Counted from the first letter of the stretch, positions 1-8,403 are shown. The stretch is DNA of 9,813 nucleotides from an uncultured Prevotella sp. (GCA_938018155.1 CALIIG010000271.1:1-9813), one strand, 5' to 3'. The notes: generated from the sequence alone by a model not told the origin. Translations and numbers: made by a program.

Positions 1-78
1 GACGACCGTCAGACAATGGGTGCGACGGCCGTCGTACGTGCTGCCGACGGCCGCCGGACAGTGAGCGTAAGCCAATAA
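1..78 (+). CDS. Possible C-terminal end of a rightward gene cut by the window edge
   Basis: Frame 1 is open from the first base to a TAA at 76-78, giving 25 residues (it begins DDRQTMGATAVVRAADG and ends SVSQ). The stretch is clearly GC-richer than the bases after it, and the composition drops right at the stop, as expected at a gene end. I do not recognise the family; alternating small, Val and charged residues would fit a beta-rich C-terminus, but that is a guess. Other frames are also open over part of this short stretch, including on the minus strand, so the assignment is weak. If real, the gene converges on the leftward operon that ends near 239. Confidence 0.3.
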   Translation, partial: DDRQTMGATAVVRAADGRRTVSVSQ

Positions 79-175
79 TGGCATGATCATGATTATCGAA
101 ATGTCTGGAGAAAATGTAATAAGCGATTGATTATCAGGATGTACTCTGCTCCATATATCAGTATGGTCATACATG

Positions 176-216
176 AAAAAAGAGGCCATGGCGTTGTTTG
201 ACGCATGGCCCCTTTC
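176..216 (-). terminator. Intrinsic terminator of the helicase-dipeptidase unit
   Basis: Read on the minus strand, GGCCATGCGT (210-201) pairs with ACGCCATGGCC (194-184), leaving one bulged C and a 6-nt loop. The stem can extend outward through G-U, G-C and A-U pairs. It runs straight into TCTTTTTT (183-176). It lies about 25 nt past the dipeptidase stop. On the plus strand the same hairpin is followed by a moderately T-rich run, so it may also work for a gene arriving from the left. Confidence 0.85.
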
Positions 217-238
217 CTGTTTTCTTATATTTTACGGA

Positions 239-1678
239 TTAAGCTCCGTGGAACATGTATTCCTTCATCGTATCTTCGGTGAGACGTGTAAACAGTTCAA
301 GCGTAAGCTTATCAGCTACTTCGAGTGCACGATTCAGTATATCGTCGCTGAACTGCTGCAACATATCCTGTGCCTCCATGGGTTTGTCCTTGTATACTTT
401 AAGGTAACGCGCCTCAAATTCTTTCTGTCGCTGGTCGTTCCCGGCCTCTAAACGTGCGTATGTTTCCTTTACAACAGGAGCATAAGCGTTATAGTTTGTC
501 ATGGCCAATGTCATTACTTTGCGGAAACGCCAGTATGCCGACTTGTTATCACAGTGGCAGTCTCCTATGCTGTAGGCGTGCGGGAAACTCTTAATTCCCT
601 GGTAAATGGGCAGGAAAACACCTAAGTCGGCCATGCCGTTGGCAACGTAAGTAACGTGTCCTATGGCTTGTGGCAGCCACGGACGGACCTGTAAAAGGTG
701 GGTTTGCGTGGTGCGGAATATGGACACCGGCCGCCATGGCTCCTTACCATTGTTATGTAAATAGGGGTCATGCTCAGTGCCATCGTAGTGGAAACGGAAA
801 GCATTTCGAAGCTCCTGTACGGTGATATGGCCGCTGTCTGGCGTAGCAAAGACGGGGAAATTATTAATGTTGACGTTCTGCTTTAGCGACGGAGTGAACA
901 GCTTTTGCAAGCCCCATACACGTGTGTAATTGTAGGTATGGTCGGCAATATCGTCTTTAGAGTAGGCCGTATGAAAGTCAAAAGGTCCTTCCTTGGGGTT
1001 CCAGAGGCCATGCTTTTCAGCAAAGCTGAGCAGGTCTTTATCGGCTAAGAAGTTCTCCTTGTCGTTGGGATCGTACTGGCGAAAGCGGCTTTGGTTGCCG
1101 GTAACAAAGTATTTATCGTCAGGCATACGGCAGGCAAGCCAGTGGTGTCCGCACGCATTTTCAAGGTACCAGGCCTCTTTGTCGTCAATGAAACCAATGC
1201 CAAAGCCTTCGGCCGAGCCGTATTTCTCAATCATTGCACCTAAGCGTTCTACACCCTCACGCGCGGTATGCACATAAGGCAATACCGTATTGTAGGTGCA
1301 GTTCTCAGCTAATCCGTTTTCAACATAAGGGTCGTGTTTCAGTGCTTCAGGGCTGCTGAAGATGGTTTCAGTGGAGCTTTCGCCGACGCCTGCAGTGTTA
1401 AAGCCTGCGCTTCCCCATTCGTGGTGATACTGATAATCGGGCAGAGCTGTGTAGCCTAAGTGCTTTTTGGGCAGCGGACAGCGGAAAGAACTGTCGTCAG
1501 CAACGAACTCTTCCGGACCGTTTTCAGTGTCTTCAAAAACCAACCAGTTCTTACAGCGCATGGCATCAAAGTCTTCAGAACGGGCGAATATGCGCGAACC
1601 GTCGCCCGTTAATTTCTCTCCTACAACGATAGTAGTACATTCTGACAGGCCGTGGCCTGCCTTGTTATTCTTTTTCAT
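239..1678 (-). CDS. C69-family dipeptidase (PepD type)
   Basis: This is a 479-residue peptidase of family C69 (Ntn-hydrolase fold, like lactobacillus PepD/PepDA), which cleaves a broad range of dipeptides. After a short propeptide the sequence reads ECTTIVVGEKLTGDGSRIFARSEDF. In this family the Cys after the propeptide (Cys14 here) becomes the N-terminal nucleophile after self-cleavage. The length matches the family (about 470-480). I see no signal peptide, so I infer a cytoplasmic enzyme. The frame extends to a TTG at 1705, but I chose the ATG at 1678 because it leaves the usual short propeptide; neither site has a strong ribosome binding site. The gene starts 29 nt after the helicase stop, suggesting co-transcription, and is followed by the terminator at 176-216. 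Natural substrates cannot be told from sequence; a role in finishing peptide breakdown is inference. Confidence 0.93.
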   Translation of the reverse strand: MKKNNKAGHGLSECTTIVVGEKLTGDGSRIFARSEDFDAMRCKNWLVFEDTENGPEEFVADDSSFRCPLPKKHLGYTALPDYQYHHEWGSAGFNTAGVGESSTETIFSSPEALKHDPYVENGLAENCTYNTVLPYVHTAREGVERLGAMIEKYGSAEGFGIGFIDDKEAWYLENACGHHWLACRMPDDKYFVTGNQSRFRQYDPNDKENFLADKDLLSFAEKHGLWNPKEGPFDFHTAYSKDDIADHTYNYTRVWGLQKLFTPSLKQNVNINNFPVFATPDSGHITVQELRNAFRFHYDGTEHDPYLHNNGKEPWRPVSIFRTTQTHLLQVRPWLPQAIGHVTYVANGMADLGVFLPIYQGIKSFPHAYSIGDCHCDNKSAYWRFRKVMTLAMTNYNAYAPVVKETYARLEAGNDQRQKEFEARYLKVYKDKPMEAQDMLQQFSDDILNRALEVADKLTLELFTRLTEDTMKEYMFHGA

Positions 1679-1707
1679 ATGCGTAGAGTTTATAAGAATT
1701 TGCAATC

Positions 1708-3402
1708 TTATTTCTTCCCTAACGATTTTAGCCAGTGCAGAGGACGCTTAATAAGCTTTGCAATACCGCTTTCGGCCTTGTTCGTTGACGTTGTCTTTGA
1801 TGTAGTTTGAGCCGATACGTTTTTACGCCTTTGCTTGTCTTCGCCTTGTCGTTGTGGGCGGCGATTGTTGTTTCGCCTGTTATGATGTGGACGCTGTGTA
1901 TTATCGTTGTTACGGTCTTGCTGCTGTCGGCGACCGTTATTATTGCCTTGTCGGTTGTTCTGTTGATGGTGCTTATTATCATGATTGGCTGTACGCGCGT
2001 TACGTTGAGAGCCTTCAGCAGTTTCGTCTGGCCTGTTATGGTTACGGCCTCTGAACTTTTGCTGTGGGCGTTCGCTTTGTGGTTTTTCAGCGTTTGCAGC
2101 GGTCGGGCCTGTAGTTTTGCTATTATCGCCACGCGTATTCCTGTTGTTTCGGCACCCGTGTTCGTGTTGTTTCGAATCGCGATGTGCCGTTTGGTTGCGG
2201 TCGTTACGGCGACGATTCCGCGCGTTTATTTTGCCCGGGCGTTTCGATGTAGTATATTCCGGACCGTCGCCACAGCCTTCCGGCAATGGGTTTTTGGTGA
2301 TTTCGTGCTCCAGGAACTTCTCAATCTGGTGGAAAGCATACATGTCTTCCTCGTTGACAAAGGTGATAGCCACACCGTCTCTGTCCGCACGGGCGGTACG
2401 TCCTATACGGTGAACATAGTCTTCGGCATCGTGAGGTACATCATAATTAATAACCATTGTAATGTCGTCAATGTCTATTCCGCGCGCAACAATGTCGGTA
2501 GCAACAAGCACATCAAGCTGTCCGCTTTTGAATTTATACATCATTTCGTCGCGCTGTGCCTGGTCAAGGTCGGAGTGCATTTCCCCACTGTTGATCTTAA
2601 GACGCTGTAAAGCCTGATTAATTTGCTTTACTTTCAACTTCGATCCTGAAAAAATGATGACACGTTTCAGGTCGCCGGCCTTAAAAATATCATCAATAAT
2701 TTTCAGCTTTTGTGTTTCGTAGCAGATGTAAGCACTTTGATTTATCTTCTCGGCAGGCTTGCTGACGGCCAGCTTTATTTCCACAGGGTTTTTGAGAAGC
2801 TTTTGTGCCATAGATTCAATATCCTTGGGCATGGTGGCCGAAAACATAATGGTCTGGCAGCTTTCGGGCAGTCCTGATGCTATCTTCATGATGTCTTCGG
2901 AGAAGCCCATGTCAAGCATTCGGTCGGCTTCGTCAAGCACGAAGAAGCTTACTTTGCTTAAATCGATGTTGCCCATGCTCATATGAGAAATGAGACGACC
3001 AGGTGTAGCAATAATGACATCGGCGCCAAGGCGCATGCTTTTCATCTCCTGATCGTAGCGGTTTCCATCGTTACCGCCATACACTGCCACGCTGGAGACA
3101 TCGGGTAAATAATAGGAAAAGCCCTGCATTGCCTGGTCAATCTGTTGTGCAAGCTCGCGTGTAGGCGACATGATTATGCAGTTAACGGCATCCTTTGGAA
3201 AGCTGCCGTCGGCTAAACGTGAGAGTATTGGCAACAGGTAGGCAGCAGTTTTGCCGGTTCCTGTTTGTGCAACGCCCAGAACATCGCGTTTATCAAGGAT
3301 GGGAGGTATACAATTTTCCTGAACGGGTGTGCACTCATCGAAGCGCATATCATACAGCGCATCGAGGATGTTGTCATTTAAATCTAATTCTTCAAATTTC
3401 AT
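1708..3402 (-). CDS. DEAD-box ATP-dependent RNA helicase, RhlE-like, with long basic Asn/Gln/Arg-rich tail
   Basis: A 564-residue superfamily 2 RNA helicase that uses ATP to unwind or remodel RNA duplexes. All core motifs are present: Q motif ending at Gln28, Walker A AQTGTGKT (45-52), PTREL (80-84), GG (109-110), TPGR (133-136), DEAD (157-160), SAT (188-190), ATDIVARGID (301-310) and HRIGRTAR (331-338). The core ends near residue 385. Residues 387-545 form a low-complexity tail rich in Asn, Arg, Gln and His, probably disordered and RNA-binding. The last 19 residues (SGIAKLIKRPLHWLKSLGKK region) could form a basic amphipathic helix. The core is closest to the RhlE group, whose members act in ribosome assembly and RNA decay; the exact role here is not visible. 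The ATG at 3402 follows an A/G-rich stretch rather than a clear Shine-Dalgarno. The gene sits 84 nt after the permease and 29 nt before the dipeptidase. Confidence 0.96.
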   Translation of the reverse strand: MKFEELDLNDNILDALYDMRFDECTPVQENCIPPILDKRDVLGVAQTGTGKTAAYLLPILSRLADGSFPKDAVNCIIMSPTRELAQQIDQAMQGFSYYLPDVSSVAVYGGNDGNRYDQEMKSMRLGADVIIATPGRLISHMSMGNIDLSKVSFFVLDEADRMLDMGFSEDIMKIASGLPESCQTIMFSATMPKDIESMAQKLLKNPVEIKLAVSKPAEKINQSAYICYETQKLKIIDDIFKAGDLKRVIIFSGSKLKVKQINQALQRLKINSGEMHSDLDQAQRDEMMYKFKSGQLDVLVATDIVARGIDIDDITMVINYDVPHDAEDYVHRIGRTARADRDGVAITFVNEEDMYAFHQIEKFLEHEITKNPLPEGCGDGPEYTTSKRPGKINARNRRRNDRNQTAHRDSKQHEHGCRNNRNTRGDNSKTTGPTAANAEKPQSERPQQKFRGRNHNRPDETAEGSQRNARTANHDNKHHQQNNRQGNNNGRRQQQDRNNDNTQRPHHNRRNNNRRPQRQGEDKQRRKNVSAQTTSKTTSTNKAESGIAKLIKRPLHWLKSLGKK

Positions 3403-3456
3403 AATTCTTTCTTCTTGTTGTAATGAGAAGGAGTTTCTGACATGCTTTTTGTTTCA

Positions 3457-3481
3457 TATTGCCAGAACAAAAGGGGCAATA
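3457..3481. repeat. Inverted repeat in the permease-helicase gap
   Basis: TATTGCC (3457-3463) and GGCAATA (3475-3481) are perfect 7-bp arms around an 11-nt spacer, just after the permease stop. On the minus strand the hairpin is followed by ATGAAACAAAAAGC, with no T-run, so it is not a typical intrinsic terminator. It could be an mRNA stem-loop that separates expression of the two gene pairs, or an operator for the helicase. No TAnnTTTG promoter element is visible in this gap. Confidence 0.4.
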
Positions 3482-3486
3482 AAATG

Positions 3487-4761
3487 TTAATTTGGTGCCT
3501 GCCTATAACAAATAAAGGCGATGATGGCAAAAATAATGTTAGGCAGCCAGGCCGCTATCATGGGTGAAAGATCGTCTTTAACGGCAAACGTAGCCGACAC
3601 GGTTTGCAGCATAATATAGGTAAACGACAAGGCTAAACCAATGCCAAGGTACATACCCATGCCGCCTTTTCTCTTGCGGGCAGACAGTGAAGCACCGATG
3701 ATGGTGAGGATAAACGAAGCAAACGACGATGCTATTCGTTTGTAATACTCGACCTGATAGATGTCGACATTGGTTGAACCCCGGTTAATTTGCTTTGAAA
3801 TATACTCCTTTAACTCAGGTGAAGTAAACGTCTCCTGCTGGCCTTTTGAGTAGATTAAGTCGGTAGGCTCAATCTGAATCAAGGAGTCTTTGCTTGCTCC
3901 GGTGGTGATATATTCGCGCAATCCTTTCAGTTTGCGGAGCTTCCAATTATATAATTTCCAGTGGTATTTTGAGTCAGATATGGTGTCGTATTGCACTTCC
4001 ATGGCAGTAAGATGCGATACAAGTTTCTTGTTTTCGAACTTATCCAGGCTAAATCCATACCCCTGCTTGCTATTGTTGTCATAGTTTTGGATATAAACAA
4101 TGACGCCGGGCTCTACCACTAATTGGATATTCCCTGCCGAAGTATTGGTTTTTCTATTCTGATAAAGGGTCTCGAAGTTGTGTCTTACAATTGTGCCGTG
4201 GGGTATTACATAGGCCGAAAGGTAATAGGAAAGAGCAGAAAGCAGGGCACACGATATCATATACGGCCGGAGAAGACGCTTAAAACTGATACCCGATGCC
4301 AACATAGCGATGATCTCAGAATTGCCTGCAAGTTTCGACGTAAAGTAAATAACGGCAATGAAAACAAACAGCGCGCTGAAGAGATTGGCCAGGTAAGGCG
4401 CGAAATTAAAATAATAATCAAAGACGATTGCTTTCAGCGGCGCATGATATTGCGTGAATTTTGCCAGGTTCTCATTGACGTCATATACAATGGATATGGT
4501 AATAATGAGTGCTATTGAAAAGAAGTAAGTACCGATGAATTTGCGAATAATATACCAGTCTAACCTTGTAATATAGTGGAAAGGATTAAATATTCGCAGG
4601 AGCTTTAAATAGGGCAGCAGCCATAAAACAGCCTTTTGCACGGGCTTTGTACGGTTGTTTATGGCACGAAATGCACGATGAAGCCATGCCGGATGCCGGC
4701 TTGTCCATCTGCCTGCATGGTATAATCGGCGGTATTTACGAATGTTAGCGTAACTTCTCAT
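3487..4761 (-). CDS. LptF/LptG-family permease (YjgP/YjgQ), lipopolysaccharide export
   Basis: A 424-residue inner-membrane protein of the LptF/LptG family. Together with the ATPase LptB these proteins extract lipopolysaccharide from the inner membrane and pass it to the periplasmic bridge. The family signature region LDWYIIRKFIGTYFF is at 67-81, followed by membrane segments near 75-95, 119-140 and 165-187, a periplasmic beta-rich domain at about 188-342, and three more segments near 343-360, 370-390 and 402-418. E. coli LptF and LptG are about 360 residues; the excess here is mainly a basic N-terminal extension of about 65 residues rich in Arg, His and Trp. No other Met lies between Met1 and the core, and the ATG is only 2 nt after the tgt stop, which suggests translational coupling and supports this start. 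Sequence alone does not tell LptF from LptG, so I give no symbol. The partner subunit is not in the window. Confidence 0.9.
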   Translation of the reverse strand: MRSYANIRKYRRLYHAGRWTSRHPAWLHRAFRAINNRTKPVQKAVLWLLPYLKLLRIFNPFHYITRLDWYIIRKFIGTYFFSIALIITISIVYDVNENLAKFTQYHAPLKAIVFDYYFNFAPYLANLFSALFVFIAVIYFTSKLAGNSEIIAMLASGISFKRLLRPYMISCALLSALSYYLSAYVIPHGTIVRHNFETLYQNRKTNTSAGNIQLVVEPGVIVYIQNYDNNSKQGYGFSLDKFENKKLVSHLTAMEVQYDTISDSKYHWKLYNWKLRKLKGLREYITTGASKDSLIQIEPTDLIYSKGQQETFTSPELKEYISKQINRGSTNVDIYQVEYYKRIASSFASFILTIIGASLSARKRKGGMGMYLGIGLALSFTYIMLQTVSATFAVKDDLSPMIAAWLPNIIFAIIAFICYRQAPN

Positions 4762-4763
4762 TA

Positions 4764-5891
4764 TTATATTCTCTGCCCCAACTGGTCAATGACACTGTTC
4801 TTCCAGCTAACAAAGTCGCCGTCTTCAATGTGTTTTCGTGCGTCTGTTACAAGGCGCAGATAGAACGATAAGTTATGAATGGAAGCAATTTGCATGGCTA
4901 AAAGTTCGCCCGCTTTGAAGAGATGGTGCAGGTATGCTTTTGTTGTGATACGGTCAGTATTGCATCCATCGGGGTCAATGGGGGTGAAATCGTTTTCCCA
5001 TTTCTTGTTTTTCATGTTCATCGTACCATTATAAGTAAAGAGCATGGCGTTGCGACCGTTACGTGTTGGCATCACACAGTCGAACATATCTACACCTCTT
5101 TCTATTGCCTCAAGGATATTTTGCGGAGTACCTACCCCCATTAAGTAACGGGGACGGTCCTTGGGAAGTATCTCGTTTACGACCTCAATCATCTCGTACA
5201 TCACCTCTGTGGGCTCCCCGACAGCCAGTCCGCCAATGGCGTTACCGTCGGCACCCTTGTCGGCTACAAACATAGCGGCCTCGCGTCTGAGGTCTTTAAA
5301 CGTACACCCTTGCACGATAGGGAAGAGGCTTTGCCGGTATCCGTACAGAGGTTCAGTCTTATTAAAGTGCTTAATACAACGGTCAAGCCATCGCTTTGTA
5401 AGGCCAAGGCTCTTCTTTGCATATTGGTAATCGCTCTGCCCGGGGGGGCATTCATCAAGTGCCATCATAATATCGGCACCGATAATACGCTCTGTATCCA
5501 TGACGTTTTCGGGCGTAAAGAAATGCTTCGATCCATCAATGTGCGAACGAAACATACACCCTTCTTCCGTCAGTTTCCTGATACCCGTGAGCGAAAACAC
5601 CTGAAAGCCGCCGCTATCTGTAAGTATTGGCCGTTCCCAGCCGTTGAAACCGTGCAGTCCTCCCGCCACTTTCAGCACCTCTAAACCAGGCCTGAGGTAC
5701 AGATGATACGTGTTACCGAGGATGATTTGAGCCTTTATCTGTTCGCGAAGTTCGCTGAAATGTACTCCCTTTACCGAGCCGCATGTGCCTACAGGCATAA
5801 ATATCGGCGTTTTAATTTCGCCGTGGTCGGTCGTAATTAGCCCCGTACGGGCATCGGAAGCCTTATCAGTAACTTGTAGCTGAAACCTCAT
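4764..5891 (-). CDS. tgt: tRNA-guanine transglycosylase (queuine tRNA-ribosyltransferase)
   Basis: This 375-residue enzyme exchanges guanine 34 in the anticodon of tRNAs for Asp, Asn, His and Tyr with a queuosine precursor. It has the same length as E. coli Tgt. Visible family features are TDSGGFQ with Asp92 (general acid/base), DECPP with Asp146, GGLAVGEP (220-227) and FDCVMPTR with Asp271 as nucleophile. Val224 in GGLAVGE is the residue type found in preQ1-using bacterial enzymes, whereas queuine-using eukaryotic ones have Gly, so preQ1 is the likelier substrate. The usual zinc motif CxCxxC is missing: the region around 305-318 has a single Cys310, although the distal zinc-ligand His (IHN, His339) remains. 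I recall this loss from other Bacteroidetes Tgt proteins, so it is probably lineage-typical, not damage. The gene lies 31 nt after lon and 2 nt before the permease, consistent with one operon. Confidence 0.96.
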   Translation of the reverse strand: MRFQLQVTDKASDARTGLITTDHGEIKTPIFMPVGTCGSVKGVHFSELREQIKAQIILGNTYHLYLRPGLEVLKVAGGLHGFNGWERPILTDSGGFQVFSLTGIRKLTEEGCMFRSHIDGSKHFFTPENVMDTERIIGADIMMALDECPPGQSDYQYAKKSLGLTKRWLDRCIKHFNKTEPLYGYRQSLFPIVQGCTFKDLRREAAMFVADKGADGNAIGGLAVGEPTEVMYEMIEVVNEILPKDRPRYLMGVGTPQNILEAIERGVDMFDCVMPTRNGRNAMLFTYNGTMNMKNKKWENDFTPIDPDGCNTDRITTKAYLHHLFKAGELLAMQIASIHNLSFYLRLVTDARKHIEDGDFVSWKNSVIDQLGQRI

Positions 5892-5922
5892 TTCTATATT
5901 TCAATTCATCGTTAGTCCGGTG

Positions 5923-8403
5923 CTATTGCTCCACGGAACTTTGTTGAACCTTCTCTTCTTTCTTGTCAATGGTGTAGTGAACGGGATGCGAAACAATCTC
6001 ACCGGTGAGGGCAAAATCCCATACATCCTGTACGTTTTCAACGTAATGGAATGTAACTCCCGTTAAGTATTTCTGTGGAATTTCGTCGATATCCTTTCGG
6101 TTATCCTTGCACATCACGATGTCTGTAATGCCTGCACGCTTGGCGGCTAAAATCTTTTCTTTGATTCCTCCCACCGGCAACACCTTGCCCCGTAAGGTTA
6201 TTTCGCCTGTCATGGCTGTATTTTTACGAACCTTTCGTTGTGTAAGGGCTGATGCTATTGATGTGGCAATGGTGATGCCTGCCGACGGACCGTCCTTGGG
6301 TGTAGCACCTTCAGGCACGTGGATATGGATGTTATAGTTGTCGAAAATGCGGTAATCGATTTTCAGATACTCACAGTGAGCCTTCACATATTGCAGGGCA
6401 ATGATGGCACTTTCTTTCATTACATCGCCCAGATTACCCGTTAATGTGAGCTTGCCTGCAGCACCTTTCGACAACGATGTCTCAATAAACAGAATCTCTC
6501 CACCCACACTTGTCCATGCCAAACCGGTTACAATGCCTGCGTATTCGTTGCCCTGATAGATGTCGCGATAATAAGGAGGCTTGCCCAAAAGTGTAACAAC
6601 GTCGGCGGGTGTAATGGCTTTTTGTGGGAATGTATCGTCGATAGCTTTGTTGAATGCAATCTTTCTGAAGGCTTTATTAATCTGTTTTTCCAACTGCCGC
6701 ACGCCACTTTCGCGGGTGTACGATTCAATAATCTTCTCCAAAGCAGCCTTATTAAAGCGCAGCTTGGGCTTCACGGTGTCGAGACCTGTATTTACTAATT
6801 CCTTTGGAATAAGGTGGTGTTTGGCTATCTCTATCTTCTCTTCGGTGATATAACCAGACACTTCTATTATCTCCATTCTGTCGAGAAGGGGTGCCGGAAT
6901 CGTATTTAATTCGTTGGCAGTAGCGATGAACAGAATCTTCGAAAGGTCGTAATCAATGTCCAGATAGTTATCATGAAACGTGCTGTTTTGCTCGGGATCG
7001 AGCACCTCCAACAATGCCGACGAGGGATCTCCATTGATGGTATTCTGCGTAACCTTGTCTATTTCGTCGAGTATAAACACCGGATTTGCCGAACCCGCCT
7101 TTTGCATACTCTTAATAATTCTGCCGGGCATGGCTCCCACATACGTGCGTCGGTGCCCCCGAATCTCACTTTCATCGTGCAGGCCGCCAAGCGAAATGCG
7201 CACATATTTCCTGTGCATGGCCTTGGCAATACTCTTTCCGAGCGATGTCTTTCCTACGCCGGGAGGGCCTGCCAGGCAAAGGATAGGCGACTTCATGTTG
7301 CCGCGAAGCTGCAGAACGGCGAGGTATTCCAATATACGTTCCTTCACCTTCTCCATACCATAGTGGTCTTCATCCAGAACGCGACGGGCGTGTTTGATAT
7401 CCAAATTGTCAGTAGTGCACTTGTTCCAGGGCAGTGCAAGCATCTGCTCTAAATAATTAACCTGTATGCTGTATTCCGGACTTTGCGGATTAAATGAATC
7501 CAATCGCTCCATCTCTCTGGCGAAATGTTGTGCCACCGACACGGGCCAATCCATATTCTTTGCGCCCTCTTCCAGGCGTGTTCGTTCCGGATTGTTCCCC
7601 TTATCGCCCAATTCTTCCTTAATGTTTTTCATTTGCTGCTGCAGGAAATATTCCTTTTGCTGCTCATCAAGGTCCATTTTTGTCTTACGCCTTATGTCGT
7701 TTTTCAGTTTCTCCAACTGTATCTGGCGGTTCATTAACTTCAACAGTTCCATTGCTCTTTCCTTCATATCTGTGATGGTGAGCAGCGAAATCTTCTCCTT
7801 TGCATCAAATGGAAGATTGGTGCATACGAAGTTAGTGAGCAACACGTCGCTCGTAAGGTTCCTGACTGTCATAATGGTTTCATCAGGAATTTCGTCGCTA
7901 AGCTGTATAAACTGCTGTGTAGATGTGCGTATATTGTTTGCTATTGTTTTGAACTCTTCATTGTCATCGTCCGGAATTTCTTCAGGCATGGCCGTAACAT
8001 GGCCCTTGTAAAAGGGACGAACGGTGGTTATACTGTCTAAGTGGCAGCGTCCGGTAGCCTGGAAGATAGCCGTAATATTATCCGACGACGGCATTTCTAT
8101 GATGCGTACTAAACGGGCGTACACACCTGTGGCAAAGATGTCGTGTTCACGCGGAGTGTCAATATCGACCCTCTTTTGACAGAATATTGCACATATGTTA
8201 TTCCTCTCATTCTTGCTCATCCAGCGTGCCAGGGCCATGCTTGGTTTCCTGCCAAGGAGGATGGGAACAAGCACACCGGGGAAGATTACCATATTGCGAG
8301 TAGCAAGAACGGGGACAATTTCGGGAGCATCAGTTTTAAGAATGTCGGCTACATTGCCTTCTATATCAGCAAACATCTGGATGCCGGGATTGTTGTTTGA
8401 CAT
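5923..8403 (-). CDS. lon: ATP-dependent Lon protease
   Basis: An 826-residue cytoplasmic AAA+ serine protease that degrades misfolded and selected regulatory proteins as a hexamer. The N-terminal substrate-binding domain starts near residue 29 (VPVLATRNMVIFPGV) and leads into a charged coiled-coil stretch near 225-275. Walker A GPPGVGKT is at 379-386 and Walker B ILDEID includes Asp446 and Glu447. The protease domain has the catalytic Ser707 in PKDGPSAG and Lys750 in GGIKEK. The Ser-Lys spacing of 43 equals that of E. coli Lon (Ser679, Lys722). It is about 40 residues longer than E. coli Lon (784), part of which is a charged, probably flexible C-terminal tail (about 800-826). The ATG at 8403 is in frame with the expected N-terminus. 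It is the first gene of a likely lon-tgt-permease operon, with a promoter-like element at 8477-8486. Confidence 0.98.
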   Translation of the reverse strand: MSNNNPGIQMFADIEGNVADILKTDAPEIVPVLATRNMVIFPGVLVPILLGRKPSMALARWMSKNERNNICAIFCQKRVDIDTPREHDIFATGVYARLVRIIEMPSSDNITAIFQATGRCHLDSITTVRPFYKGHVTAMPEEIPDDDNEEFKTIANNIRTSTQQFIQLSDEIPDETIMTVRNLTSDVLLTNFVCTNLPFDAKEKISLLTITDMKERAMELLKLMNRQIQLEKLKNDIRRKTKMDLDEQQKEYFLQQQMKNIKEELGDKGNNPERTRLEEGAKNMDWPVSVAQHFAREMERLDSFNPQSPEYSIQVNYLEQMLALPWNKCTTDNLDIKHARRVLDEDHYGMEKVKERILEYLAVLQLRGNMKSPILCLAGPPGVGKTSLGKSIAKAMHRKYVRISLGGLHDESEIRGHRRTYVGAMPGRIIKSMQKAGSANPVFILDEIDKVTQNTINGDPSSALLEVLDPEQNSTFHDNYLDIDYDLSKILFIATANELNTIPAPLLDRMEIIEVSGYITEEKIEIAKHHLIPKELVNTGLDTVKPKLRFNKAALEKIIESYTRESGVRQLEKQINKAFRKIAFNKAIDDTFPQKAITPADVVTLLGKPPYYRDIYQGNEYAGIVTGLAWTSVGGEILFIETSLSKGAAGKLTLTGNLGDVMKESAIIALQYVKAHCEYLKIDYRIFDNYNIHIHVPEGATPKDGPSAGITIATSIASALTQRKVRKNTAMTGEITLRGKVLPVGGIKEKILAAKRAGITDIVMCKDNRKDIDEIPQKYLTGVTFHYVENVQDVWDFALTGEIVSHPVHYTIDKKEEKVQQSSVEQ

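Noticed and set aside
82..91. Palindrome CATGATCATG
   Set aside because: Ten bases is short enough to arise by chance and no promoter or gene start is nearby.
173..451. Plus-strand open frame of 92 codons starting inside the terminator at the left end
   Set aside because: It overlaps the terminator hairpin and the 3' end of the dipeptidase in antisense; hydrophobic content reflects the opposite strand.
1679..1705. Longer dipeptidase start at 1705
   Set aside because: The codon is TTG, and it would add nine residues before the short propeptide normal for family C69; the ATG at 1678 fits better.
1807..2610. Long plus-strand open frame (267 codons) predicting a very hydrophobic, membrane-like protein
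   Set aside because: It is exactly antisense to the Arg/Asn/Gln-rich helicase tail and RecA domain 2. Such codons read backwards as Val, Leu and Ile, so the hydrophobicity is an artefact.
4123..4518. Plus-strand open frame of 131 codons
   Set aside because: Antisense to the membrane part of the permease; no recognisable domain and no start signal.
6973..7452. Plus-strand open frame of 159 codons
   Set aside because: Antisense to the lon AAA+ domain, which has every expected motif on the other strand.
7466..8011. Plus-strand open frame of 181 codons
   Set aside because: Antisense to the conserved N-terminal half of lon, Ser/Phe-rich because of the opposite strand, with no family resemblance.
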